A program made the translations under genes and the position numbers. Below, in pieces: positions 17,071 to 24,687 of a stretch of 64,000 bases of DNA (its first letter is position 1; every line of letters begins with the position of its first letter). The stretch is from contig JBCBET010000004.1 of the NCBI GenBank assembly GCA_038528385.1, positions 1 through 64,000 on the forward strand, read 5' to 3'. The notes beneath the pieces were generated by a model. The model worked only from the letters and a program-made list of their open reading frames with translations. It did no database searches and was not told the origin of the DNA. The DNA is from Shimia_B sp038528385. Lineage in GTDB: Bacteria > Pseudomonadota > Alphaproteobacteria > Rhodobacterales > Rhodobacteraceae.

Positions 17071-17673
17071 TCAGACGGCGGTCGCTTTGAACCGCCGCAG
17101 ACCCACGAGGCCCCCCAAACCGAAGAGCAGCAGAAACGCCGATGCCGGCAACGGCACGGGCGCGACCTTCTCCAGCGACACGGAGGCGGAGGTGGTCACG
17201 GTGTGGCCCAGAAGGATACCGGCACCGCCTTGGAAGTTGATCTTGATCTCCGTTCCGTCGGCGAACGTGACGACCCTCGGCACATCGGTCCAGTGCAAGG
17301 CGCCGCCCAAGATCGATCCTCGGGCGAGAAGCGCCCCTCCGGAGCCGCCGCTCGTGGTGGAGATGTTCGGAGGATTGAACGCCAACGTAGCCGTGACATC
17401 ATAGGTCACGCCCCCGGAGCCAGCGCCCGTGAAGGTGAGGAAATCGAACGTTTCGCTCGGGTTGCCGGTGTCGATATCAAAGCTCGTTCCCGCCAGACCG
17501 GCGGCAAGGTCTGCGGAGACCCCGCAGTTCGTGAAGTAGCACCGGAGCCCCGACGCGCGGTCGGTGAGCAGTACGGACGAGTTGAGAGTGTCCACGGTGA
17601 AGGTGACGGCGTGTGCCGGAAGCGTGCCGAAAAAGACCAGAAGAGCGGCAAGCAAAGACCGGAGAGAATGCAT
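17071..17673 (-). CDS. VPLPA-CTERM sorting-domain protein (exosortase substrate)
   Basis: The 200-residue protein has an N-terminal Sec signal (SLLAALLVFFGTLPAHA). The middle is Gly/Ser/Thr-rich beta-type sequence with one cysteine pair (CYFTNC). The C-terminus carries the tripartite sorting signal: VPLPA, a hydrophobic helix (SAFLLLFGLGGLVGL) and a basic tail (RRFK). The mature domain was not recognised. ATG at 17673 is where the signal peptide begins, with AAGGGG upstream; the frame continues 55 codons further without sense. It lies 90 bases upstream of xrtD on the same strand, so enzyme and substrate are likely co-expressed. Confidence 0.9.
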   Translation of the reverse strand: MHSLRSLLAALLVFFGTLPAHAVTFTVDTLNSSVLLTDRASGLRCYFTNCGVSADLAAGLAGTSFDIDTGNPSETFDFLTFTGAGSGGVTYDVTATLAFNPPNISTTSGGSGGALLARGSILGGALHWTDVPRVVTFADGTEIKINFQGGAGILLGHTVTTSASVSLEKVAPVPLPASAFLLLFGLGGLVGLRRFKATAV

Positions 17674-18091
17674 GGACCCAATACCCCTTAATGAATTCGT
17701 TCTGATGATCGGCACAATGATCGCGACGGTCGGCTTTGTGAAGTGATTTCGCGGCGGTCCGACGGGGAAGAGTGCGATCGCGCAATCGTTCACCGGTCGG
17801 GGTGGCGTGGTGCTCGCCCGGGTTGCGTGATTGGACATCGATACACCTCCAAGGTGTAGGCGCTGTGTGCGGGTCGGGCGTGAAACGAATCAATCCGCTC
17901 CTGCTCTCGCTGGCTGTCTTGCGCTCGACGGTCGCGGTCATGCTCAACCGCATTGGGAACCTGGTGCCCGCAGCGCGAAAGGTGATCCTGAAAAAAATAG
18001 TTCCGTGAGTGGTGGACTTCGAAGATGCCGGCAGGTGCGGGACTTGGGGCGCGTGGGTTGGTTGCGCCTTGCCGGGGAGACCCAGCTGCGT
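17674..18091. other. Intergenic region upstream of the VPLPA-CTERM gene
   Basis: This 418-base stretch should contain the promoter of the VPLPA-CTERM/xrtD pair. It holds one perfect palindrome (17842-17858). Short open frames are present on both strands, but none has both a ribosome site and convincing codon use. Confidence 0.5.
17842..17858. promoter_or_regulatory. Palindromic operator candidate
   Basis: TACACCT-CCA-AGGTGTA is a perfect 7-3-7 inverted repeat about 170 bases upstream of the VPLPA-CTERM start codon. Its size fits a dimeric helix-turn-helix regulator site. No terminator-like T-tract follows. The regulator is unknown. Confidence 0.35.
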
Positions 18092-18307
18092 TCAGTGCTC
18101 AGATGGGCTGGTCTGCGCTGCCGGCGACATGTCTTTGATGACGCGCTGATTGCGGTATGCGCAGAGCAGGGGGATCGCCACACCAGTCAGCGCACCGATG
18201 GCCAAATAGGTCGCGAGTGCGAAGAGAGCCGGATAGCCCAGAATGAGTGTAAATACCGCCGCGAAACAACCAAGTACCGAGCCGATCATCAATAGGGCTA
18301 CAGTCAT
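18092..18307 (-). CDS. Small two-helix membrane protein, unknown function
   Basis: The 71-residue protein has two hydrophobic helices (ALLMIGSVLGCFAAVFTLIL and LFALATYLAIGALTGVAIPL) and a short basic/polar tail. GGGAGGA precedes ATG at 18307 at about ten bases, which supports translation. A CtrA-like box lies about 65 bases upstream. No family was recognised. It is not obviously part of an operon, because the next minus-strand gene starts more than 400 bases away. Confidence 0.55.
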   Translation of the reverse strand: MTVALLMIGSVLGCFAAVFTLILGYPALFALATYLAIGALTGVAIPLLCAYRNQRVIKDMSPAAQTSPSEH

Positions 18308-18371
18308 GTGTCTCTGATCCTCCCGAAGGCTCCGTTCCCGAATTTCTGCCTCGTATACAACTCCAAGTAGA

Positions 18372-18386
18372 TTAAGAACTGGTTAA
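18372..18386 (-). promoter_or_regulatory. CtrA-binding-site candidate
   Basis: The plus strand reads TTAAGAACTGGTTAA, an exact TTAA-N7-TTAA match. On the minus strand it is TTAACCAGTTCTTAA, whose first half is close to the preferred TTAACCAT. It lies about 65 bases upstream of the small membrane protein start, a usual distance for activation by CtrA. Confidence 0.45.
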
Positions 18387-18611
18387 AGATACTTTATCGT
18401 TAACACCGGCACGCGTTGGTCATAAATATAAGCCACTTTCGACACTCTCAAGCGCGGAGGTCTTCGGCAGCGGATTACCGCTTGTGCATAAATCCGCATT
18501 GCGGCGATTCCTTGGCGTCGGACCAAAGCGGCCCCGGATCGACGCCTGATAGGACGATTTTCGCCGATGACGGTTGCCGAACCCTATCTCAGTGCGCCCG
18601 CGTTCATTAAT

Positions 18612-18627
18612 TGGCAAAGCTCTTGCA
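18612..18627 (+). promoter_or_regulatory. Sigma-54 (RpoN) promoter candidate
   Basis: TGGCAAAGCTCTTGCA has the invariant GG and GC dinucleotides exactly ten bases apart (GG at 18613-18614, GC at 18625-18626). It matches TGGCA-N6-TTGCA. Transcription would start near 18638, about 30 bases before the ATG at 18670. An enhancer-binding site was not identified. Confidence 0.45.
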
Positions 18628-18669
18628 GGAACCGGATTCGACAATACCGGGCGAATGAGGTCAGTGAGC

Positions 18670-19533
18670 ATGAAACCGACGATGACGGACGCGGACCTGC
18701 CTACGCGCGGGCTTGCACACCCCTCCGCGCCGCGCGACGGGGCGACGGCGGCGGCGGTAAATACGGCGCGCACTGCCTTTGCCACCCGCGACCATGCGGC
18801 CTTCCTCCGCGCGTTCGGGTGGCACATTCCAGCGACGCCGCGCCACGACAGCCTCCATCACGCGCCGGGCCGGTGCTGCCTTGTCTTGCGCAATGCCCAT
18901 GCCGAGGAGGCGGCCTTCGGTTTCACCGGGCTCGCTCTGCCCCATGACACGTCGTGCCGGTCCCTCGCCGCTGCAAAGGCCGGGGTCGCGGATATCCTGC
19001 ACCGTTTGGGGGAGGATCGCGGGCTCCTCCTGCAGAACAGGCCGCTTCTGGCGTTCGGCGGGCGCCGCCGTGACCAGGTGCTGCTCTTTGGTGGCTGGCG
19101 TTTCCGGCAGGGCACCTGGCGGCCTTTCGTGCTCGGCCCCGGCGGCCTCGCCGGTCTCGACGACCAGGAAAGAGCGTTCGACAGCCACGCATCGCCAAGC
19201 GACCTGGCCGAGGCCTATGGCCGGCCCACCGCCATCGTCATGCCCCATGTCACCAAGCTCGTGAACGCAATCGACCAGCTCGCGGTGCGGATGGCCGGGT
19301 CCGAGGATCCGGGCGATCGTCAGCGGCATGTCCGGCTCGAGGCGCAGGGCGACGGCTGGTTCGCCGCCACACCCGGCGCGCGCAGGCGCGTCATCTACCC
19401 CCTGGCGCGGGCGGTTCCCGCCGATGCGGGCCCGGTCGCCCGTACGCAGCGGGACAGTGTGGCCGAGGACATCCTGCGACACTTCGGTGAGGACGAGCTG
19501 AAGTTCCGAAAGAGCGAGGAACGCGCCGGATGA
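18670..19533 (+). CDS. Unknown protein coupled to a type I secretion system
   Basis: This 287-residue protein was not recognised. It has no signal peptide or membrane helix, so it is probably cytoplasmic. It contains a compact middle section (LLLQNRPLLAFGGRRRDQVL; LLFGGWRFRQGTWRPFVLGP) and a charged C-terminal helix. Its last four bases overlap the start of the ABC transporter gene (ATGA), so the two are translated together. ATG at 18670 follows GAGG at nine bases; an in-frame ATG at 18655 is an alternative. A regulatory or chaperone role for the secretion system can be guessed from position only. Confidence 0.75.
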   Translation: MKPTMTDADLPTRGLAHPSAPRDGATAAAVNTARTAFATRDHAAFLRAFGWHIPATPRHDSLHHAPGRCCLVLRNAHAEEAAFGFTGLALPHDTSCRSLAAAKAGVADILHRLGEDRGLLLQNRPLLAFGGRRRDQVLLFGGWRFRQGTWRPFVLGPGGLAGLDDQERAFDSHASPSDLAEAYGRPTAIVMPHVTKLVNAIDQLAVRMAGSEDPGDRQRHVRLEAQGDGWFAATPGARRRVIYPLARAVPADAGPVARTQRDSVAEDILRHFGEDELKFRKSEERAG

Positions 19534-21287
19534 GGGTGCCCGCCTTGGGCGCGGCACAGAAACGGGGGGCGCCCGAACTTCGCACCGCGCTGCTGCCTAG
19601 CAGAGGGGTCCTCGCGGGCGTTTTCGCCTTCAGCATCTTCGCCAACCTGCTCATGCTCACCGGCCCGTTCTACATGCTCCAGATCTACGATCGGGTGCTG
19701 AGCTCGCAATCGGTGGAGACGCTCATCGCGCTTTCGGTGCTGGTCGCCGGGCTCTTCGCGATCATGGCCATGTTCGACTATGCCCGTGGCCGGATGATGG
19801 CGCGGGTCGGGGCCCGGTTTCAAAGCGCGCTCGACGCCCGCGTCTTCGGGGCGAGCCTCAGCGGGCGCCAGGATCCGGAGCACCAGGCCCGCGCTGCGGG
19901 AGCGGTGCAAAACCTCGACGCCATCCAGAGGCTCTTCATGTCGCCCGTGCTCATGACGCTCATGGACCTGCCGTGGACGCCCGCCTTTCTCGTGCTCATG
20001 TTCTTCTTCCACCCTATGATCGGCTGGCTCGCAGTGGTGGGCGGGGGCATGCTCGTCGCGCTCGCGCTGGCGAACCACCTCCTCACGGCGCGGCGCGTGC
20101 GGCAGTCTCAAACCGTGGCGCAGGGGGCGCAGGTCCTCGCGAATGAGGCGCGCGCGGGCGAGGAGCTCGTTCTGACCCAGGGGCTGCGCCCGGCAATGAG
20201 CGAGAGATGGCAGGCGGCCCGCGTCGAGGGCCTGAAACGCGAGCTCGGCGCCAGTGACTGGACCGGCAGCTTTACCTCCGTCACCCGGGCGTTCCGCCTG
20301 CTGCTGCAATCGGCGGTGCTGGGCGTGGGGGCGTATTACACGCTGCGCGGGGAGCTCACCGGCGGGGCGATGATCGCGGGGTCGATCCTGCTGGGCCGCG
20401 CCTTGGCGCCGGTGGAACAGGCGCTGGGCGGGTGGCCGGTGCTGCAGCGGGCACGCACCGGCTGGCGCGAGCTCGACGCGTTCCTCGCCGACACCCCGGC
20501 GGCGGCTCCGCGCACGGAACTGCCGCGCCCGAAGGCCCAGGTGGTGGCCAAGGGCGTCACCGTGGTCCCCCGGGGCAAGGACGCGCCGGCCCTGCGCGAT
20601 ATCAGTTTCCGACTGGAGCCGGGCCAGGCGCTCGGCGTCATCGGGCCCTCGGGGTCGGGCAAGTCCACACTGGCGAAGGTGCTTCTTGGCTACTGGCCGG
20701 TCACGAAGGGCGAAATCCGACTGGGCGGCCCGATCCTCGATCAATACGGGCGTGACGCGCTGGCGCGGCATATCGGCTACCTGCCGCAGAACGTGCGCCT
20801 CTTCTCCGGCACGATCGCGCAGAACATCGCCCGAATGGAGGAGGCCCCCGACAGCGCGGCGGTCGTGAAGGCGGCGAAGGCCGCGAACGCCCATGACATG
20901 ATAACGGGCCTCCCGGACGGCTACGACACGCGCCTTCGGGCCGACGCGCTCGCCCTCTCGGGCGGGCAGTGCCAGCGCATCGCCCTGGCGCGTGCGCTCT
21001 ACGGCGATCCGCGGATCCTCATCCTCGACGAGCCGAACTCCGCGCTCGACGCGGCGGGCTCCGAGGCGCTCAACGCGGCCGTGCGGGACTTCAAGGACAC
21101 CGAGAAGGCGGTCATCATCATGACCCATCGGCCCAACGCGCTCGCGGCGTGCGACCTGCTCATGGTGCTCGAGAACGGGGCCGTGACCTGCCTTGGCGGT
21201 CGCGACGAGGTTATGAAGAAAATGCTCAAGAACGCGGATGCCGTGAAACGCACGCTGCATCGCCTCCCGCAGGCGCACCATGGCTGA
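19530..21287 (+). CDS. Type I secretion ABC transporter, permease/ATPase (PrsD/HlyB family)
   Basis: The 585-residue protein has an N-terminal membrane domain with about six helices. Its nucleotide-binding domain has Walker A GPSGSGKST (near residue 372), Q-loop YLPQNVRLFSGTI, signature LSGGQCQR (near 476), Walker B ILILDEPNSALDA (near 496) and switch histidine MTHRP. The usual arginine after LSGGQ is Cys here. There is no N-terminal C39 peptidase domain, so it is of the PrsD type that exports RTX-like proteins with C-terminal signals. It sits between a coupled unknown gene and the adaptor gene, overlapping both. Confidence 0.92.
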   Translation: MRVPALGAAQKRGAPELRTALLPSRGVLAGVFAFSIFANLLMLTGPFYMLQIYDRVLSSQSVETLIALSVLVAGLFAIMAMFDYARGRMMARVGARFQSALDARVFGASLSGRQDPEHQARAAGAVQNLDAIQRLFMSPVLMTLMDLPWTPAFLVLMFFFHPMIGWLAVVGGGMLVALALANHLLTARRVRQSQTVAQGAQVLANEARAGEELVLTQGLRPAMSERWQAARVEGLKRELGASDWTGSFTSVTRAFRLLLQSAVLGVGAYYTLRGELTGGAMIAGSILLGRALAPVEQALGGWPVLQRARTGWRELDAFLADTPAAAPRTELPRPKAQVVAKGVTVVPRGKDAPALRDISFRLEPGQALGVIGPSGSGKSTLAKVLLGYWPVTKGEIRLGGPILDQYGRDALARHIGYLPQNVRLFSGTIAQNIARMEEAPDSAAVVKAAKAANAHDMITGLPDGYDTRLRADALALSGGQCQRIALARALYGDPRILILDEPNSALDAAGSEALNAAVRDFKDTEKAVIIMTHRPNALAACDLLMVLENGAVTCLGGRDEVMKKMLKNADAVKRTLHRLPQAHHG

Positions 21288-22605
21288 GCCGGGGGGCACG
21301 GCGGGCCATGCTGGGACGTCCTGGCCGGCCCGGATGCCGATGCTCGTGGGGCTCTTCGCCACCGTTCTCCTTGTGGGCGGGATCGGCGGCTGGAGCACGG
21401 GCACCACGCTCTCCGGTGCGGTGATCGCGTCGGGCAGCCTGCAGGTGGAGAGCCGACGACAGGTCATTCAGCACCCCGATGGCGGCGTGGTTCGCGACGT
21501 CCTGGTGCGCGACGGCGACCGGGTGGAGGCGGGCGACATCCTCCTTCACCTCGACGGGCGGCGCCTCCTGTCGGAGCTGGCCATCGCCGAAGGCCGCCTT
21601 CGCGGCTTCTCCGCGCGCCGGGCCCGGCTCATCGCAGAACGGAGCGGCGCCGATCACGTCACCTTTTCCGCCGATCTTCTGGCCCTGGCCCGGACCGATA
21701 CTGAGGCGCGCAGCGTCCTCGACGGGGAGGCCGCGCTCTTCTCCGCGCGCCGCGAAGCCCTGCAGCAGCGGGGTGACCTTCTCGATGAGCAGAACGATCA
21801 GATCGCCAGCCGGATCGCCGGGATCGAGGCGCAGCTCGCCGCGCTCGACCGGCAGACGGAGCTCGTGCGCGGCGAGCTCGACAACAAGCGCTCGCTTCTC
21901 GACGACGGGCTGATCCCGGCCGTGGAGGTGTACCGTCTGGAGCGGGAGCTCGCCGGCCTCGAAGGCGAGACCGGCAGGCTCCGGGCCGAGATCTCCGGGC
22001 AGAGGGGGGCCATCACCGCCAACGAGATCGAGCGTCTGCGGCTCCGCACCGCGCAGCGAGAGGAAGCGACGAGCGCCGAACGGGAGCTCGAGTTCACCGA
22101 GATCGAGCTGACGGAACGCCGGATCGACCTCATCGACAGGCTGTCGCGCATGGACCTGCGCGCCCCGGTGTCCGGCATCGTCTACGAATCGACCGTCTTC
22201 GCCGCGCAGACGGTCGTGCAGCCGGCGCAGCCGGTCATGTATATCGTGCCCCAGGATCAGCCGCTCATCGTCTCCGCCAGGGTCGACGCCATCGACGTGG
22301 CAGACGTCCATGTGGGCCAGGACGTGGCGCTCCGGTTCGTGGCATTCGATCAGAACAGTCGTAGCCCCGCCGAGGGCACGGTGGTCCGCGTCTCCGCCGA
22401 TGCCATCACCGACCCGTCAACGGGGGCGAGCTATTTCGCGGTGGATATCCGACCCTCCGAGGACGCGATCGGCGAGCTGCGCGCGGGGGAAGAGTTGGTG
22501 CCCGGCATGCCGGTGGAAGCCTACATTCGGACGGGCGACCGCACGGTCCTGGCATACCTCGCACAGCCGTTCACGGCGTTTTTCGACCGGGCGCTCAGGG
22601 AATAG
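21280..22605 (+). CDS. Type I secretion periplasmic adaptor (HlyD/PrsE family)
   Basis: The protein has 441 residues. One N-terminal membrane helix (LVGLFATVLLVGGIGGW) is followed by a lipoyl-like half (IQHPDGGVVRDVLVRDGDRV), a long coiled-coil and the second half with beta-barrel (MDLRAPVSGIVYESTVFA). Such adaptors bridge the ABC transporter to an outer-membrane TolC-like channel, which is not encoded here. The start overlaps the transporter gene by eight bases. It ends close to the convergent ptsN gene. Confidence 0.92.
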   Translation: MAEPGGTAGHAGTSWPARMPMLVGLFATVLLVGGIGGWSTGTTLSGAVIASGSLQVESRRQVIQHPDGGVVRDVLVRDGDRVEAGDILLHLDGRRLLSELAIAEGRLRGFSARRARLIAERSGADHVTFSADLLALARTDTEARSVLDGEAALFSARREALQQRGDLLDEQNDQIASRIAGIEAQLAALDRQTELVRGELDNKRSLLDDGLIPAVEVYRLERELAGLEGETGRLRAEISGQRGAITANEIERLRLRTAQREEATSAERELEFTEIELTERRIDLIDRLSRMDLRAPVSGIVYESTVFAAQTVVQPAQPVMYIVPQDQPLIVSARVDAIDVADVHVGQDVALRFVAFDQNSRSPAEGTVVRVSADAITDPSTGASYFAVDIRPSEDAIGELRAGEELVPGMPVEAYIRTGDRTVLAYLAQPFTAFFDRALRE

Positions 22606-22650
22606 GTCTCGTGCCGCGGTTCCCCGGCGCGGGTGCCGGGACGCAGCCTG

Positions 22651-23115
22651 TTAGGCCGCGGCGCTCGCGGGAGCTTGAGCGAGGATACCGTGCAATGCCG
22701 CGCAGCTTCGGTTCGACCGCAGCTTTTCGCAGATGCTCTCGTTGCGCAGGGTTCGCGCGACGAGAGCCAGCGCCTTGAGATGCTCCGCGCCCGCCTCTTC
22801 GGGAGCGAAGAGGCAAAAGACGAGGTCCACGGGCTGCTTGTCGACCGCCTCGAAGTTGAGCGGCTTGTCGAGCCGGATGAACACGCCCAGCACGTGATCG
22901 AGACCTGCCACGCGGGCATGGGGGAGCGCCACGCCGTGCCCCACGCCCGTCGGCCCGAGATTCTCGCGCTCCGTGAGCGCCTCCACCGCCGACGGCAAGG
23001 CCACGTCGTAGGCGTCGATGGCCAGGTCCACCGCGTCGTGGAACAGACGCTTCTTGGAGGACACTTGCCCCAAAACCTTCACGGCCTCGGGTTTGAGGAT
23101 GCTCAACAAATCCAT
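22651..23115 (-). CDS. ptsN: PTS IIA-like nitrogen-regulatory protein PtsN
   Basis: The 154-residue protein is a full EIIA-Ntr domain (MDLLSILKPEAVKVLG; GPTGVGHGVALPHARV). The phosphorylated histidine is in ALPHARV. EIIA-Ntr is the terminal acceptor of the nitrogen-related phosphotransfer chain and regulates metabolism through its phosphorylation state. ATG at 23115 gives the usual N-terminus and was preferred to an in-frame upstream ATG that would overlap hpf. It follows hpf on the same strand, the usual order. Confidence 0.93.
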   Translation of the reverse strand: MDLLSILKPEAVKVLGQVSSKKRLFHDAVDLAIDAYDVALPSAVEALTERENLGPTGVGHGVALPHARVAGLDHVLGVFIRLDKPLNFEAVDKQPVDLVFCLFAPEEAGAEHLKALALVARTLRNESICEKLRSNRSCAALHGILAQAPASAAA

Positions 23116-23147
23116 GTACGTACGGCTCTTTCTCCGGCTTACAGCGA

Positions 23148-23726
23148 TCAGCCCGTCTGCGACGGGTCGATCCATCCGATATTGCCATCGTCGCGGCGGT
23201 AGACGACGTTCGTCCGCCCGGCGGTTTCGTTCTTGAATACCAGCACGGGAGACCCCGCCAGTTCCATCTGCATCACGGCCTCTCCTACGGACAGTGCCGG
23301 GATTTGCGTTTCCGTCTCCGCCACGATGATGGGCTGCAAGCTGTCGGGCTCGCTGTCCTCGCCGTCGTCGACAGAGCTCGCAAGGATATACGAAGCGCCG
23401 CCGGAGAGTTCAACGGGGGTCGCTCGCTCTTTGTGGTGGTCCTTGAGCCTGCGTTTGTAGCGGCGGAGCTGCTTGTCCATCTTTTCCAGCGCGGCCTCGA
23501 AAGAGGCATAGATATCAACGGCATGACCCCGCGCCTGCACGGTCAAACCGGTCGATAGATGGACCACCGTCTCGCAGGCATGCTCGTGCGCGGACTTCGA
23601 AAACACCACTGTCGCGTCAGTCGGTCGCCCCGGGTACTTCTCCAGCGTCCCGCCAAGCTCGGTCTCAACGTGGGTCTGCAATGCCGAGCCGATGTTGATC
23701 TGTTTGCCGGTGATCTGGTAGCGCAT
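23148..23726 (-). CDS. hpf: Ribosome hibernation-promoting factor, long form
   Basis: The 192-residue protein has the N-terminal RaiA/HPF fold (MRYQITGKQINIGSALQTHV; AVDIYASFEAALEKMDKQLR). The C-terminal dimerisation domain of long HPF follows (MQMELAGSPVLVFKNE; VVYRRDDGNIGWIDP). Long HPF joins ribosomes into inactive 100S dimers in stationary phase. ATG at 23726 has GAGAGG upstream; an upstream in-frame start is less likely. Gene order lptB, hpf, ptsN is conserved in proteobacteria, but the rpoN usually found between lptB and hpf is absent. Confidence 0.93.
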   Translation of the reverse strand: MRYQITGKQINIGSALQTHVETELGGTLEKYPGRPTDATVVFSKSAHEHACETVVHLSTGLTVQARGHAVDIYASFEAALEKMDKQLRRYKRRLKDHHKERATPVELSGGASYILASSVDDGEDSEPDSLQPIIVAETETQIPALSVGEAVMQMELAGSPVLVFKNETAGRTNVVYRRDDGNIGWIDPSQTG

Positions 23727-23931
23727 GTGGCCTCTCTTTCGTCGTCGCACGTCTCCATCGGGCGGGCGGAGCCGCCATGGGACCTAGCGTGGGGGAGTGA
23801 GCGCGGTCCCTTGCCCATTGGCGCCATCAGTCCGAACGGGCCGAGGGGTCGTGGGGCGTCCTAGGGTGCCTTGCATCCTCGTAATGTGGGGATGCGGAGG
23901 CCGGTCTGTCAATCCAAAGAGTGTTAACCGC

Positions 23932-24687
23932 TCAGTATCGGAAGTTCTGGCCGAGGTAGACGCGGCGGACATTTTCGTCCGCCACGATCTCCTGAGTGGT
24001 GCCCGACATGAGCACCTTGCCGTCGTGGAGGATGTAGGCGCGGTCCACGATGCCCAGCGTTTCCTGGACATTGTGATCGGTGATCAGAATCCCGAGCCCG
24101 CGGCCCTTGAGCTTGGTCACGAGGGCGCGGATTTCGCCCACCGCGATGGGGTCCACACCCGCGAACGGCTCGTCGAGCAGGAGGTATTTCGGATTCGCCG
24201 CGAGGCAGCGCGCGATTTCAACGCGGCGCCTCTCACCGCCGGAGAGCGCCAGCGACGGGGCGCGGCGCAGGTGCTCGATCGAGAACTCGGTGAGCAGCTC
24301 CTCCAGCCTCCGGTCCCGGGTTTTCCGCTTCGGCTCGGCGATCTCGAGGATCGCCATGATGTTGTCCTCGACGTTGAGACCGCGAAAGATCGACATTTCC
24401 TGCGGCAGGTAGCCGATGCCTTGGGCCGCGCGGCGATACATGGGCAGCGCGCTGACGTCGCGGCCATCCACCATCACCTGCCCCGCCTCGGCATCCACGA
24501 GGCCCGCTATGGCGTAAAAACATGTGGTCTTGCCTGAACCGTTGGGGCCGAGAAGCCCCACGACTTCACCGCGGGCCAGCGAGAGGCTGACATCGCGAAT
24601 GACGATCTTCTTGCGGTAGCTCTTGCGCAGGTTTCGGATCACGAGGCCCGAGCCGCCGTCTGTGACGCTGAGGTCGGGTCTATTCAT
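23932..24687 (-). CDS. lptB: LPS export ABC transporter ATP-binding protein LptB
   Basis: The 251-residue protein is a complete ABC ATPase. Walker A is GPNGSGKTT, the Q-loop GIGYLPQEMSIFRGLNVEDN is diagnostic of LptB, the signature is LSGGERRRVEIARCL and Walker B is YLLLDEPFAGVDPIAVGEI. It powers extraction of LPS from the inner membrane with LptFG (not in the window). It overlaps lptA by eight bases and belongs to the kdsD-lptC-lptA-lptB run. Confidence 0.97.
   Translation of the reverse strand: MNRPDLSVTDGGSGLVIRNLRKSYRKKIVIRDVSLSLARGEVVGLLGPNGSGKTTCFYAIAGLVDAEAGQVMVDGRDVSALPMYRRAAQGIGYLPQEMSIFRGLNVEDNIMAILEIAEPKRKTRDRRLEELLTEFSIEHLRRAPSLALSGGERRRVEIARCLAANPKYLLLDEPFAGVDPIAVGEIRALVTKLKGRGLGILITDHNVQETLGIVDRAYILHDGKVLMSGTTQEIVADENVRRVYLGQNFRY

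Larger units (their letters stand above)
18308..18669. other. Divergent intergenic region with CtrA-like and sigma-54-like sites
   Basis: This 362-base region separates the small membrane protein (leftward) from the type I secretion operon (rightward). It contains the two regulatory candidates listed separately. A minus-strand open frame across part of it overlaps the rightward gene and looks like a shadow. Confidence 0.5.

Noticed and set aside
17772..18008. Plus-strand 78-codon frame upstream of the VPLPA-CTERM gene
   Set aside because: It has no ribosome site and irregular codon use, and it spans the palindrome in a likely promoter region.
18420..18827. Minus-strand 135-codon frame in the type I secretion promoter region
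   Set aside because: It overlaps the start of the rightward gene, has no ribosome site and covers both regulatory candidates.
19395..21467. Minus-strand open frame of 690 codons
   Set aside because: It is antisense to the type I secretion ATPase, whose Walker and signature motifs are clear; no family features on the minus frame.
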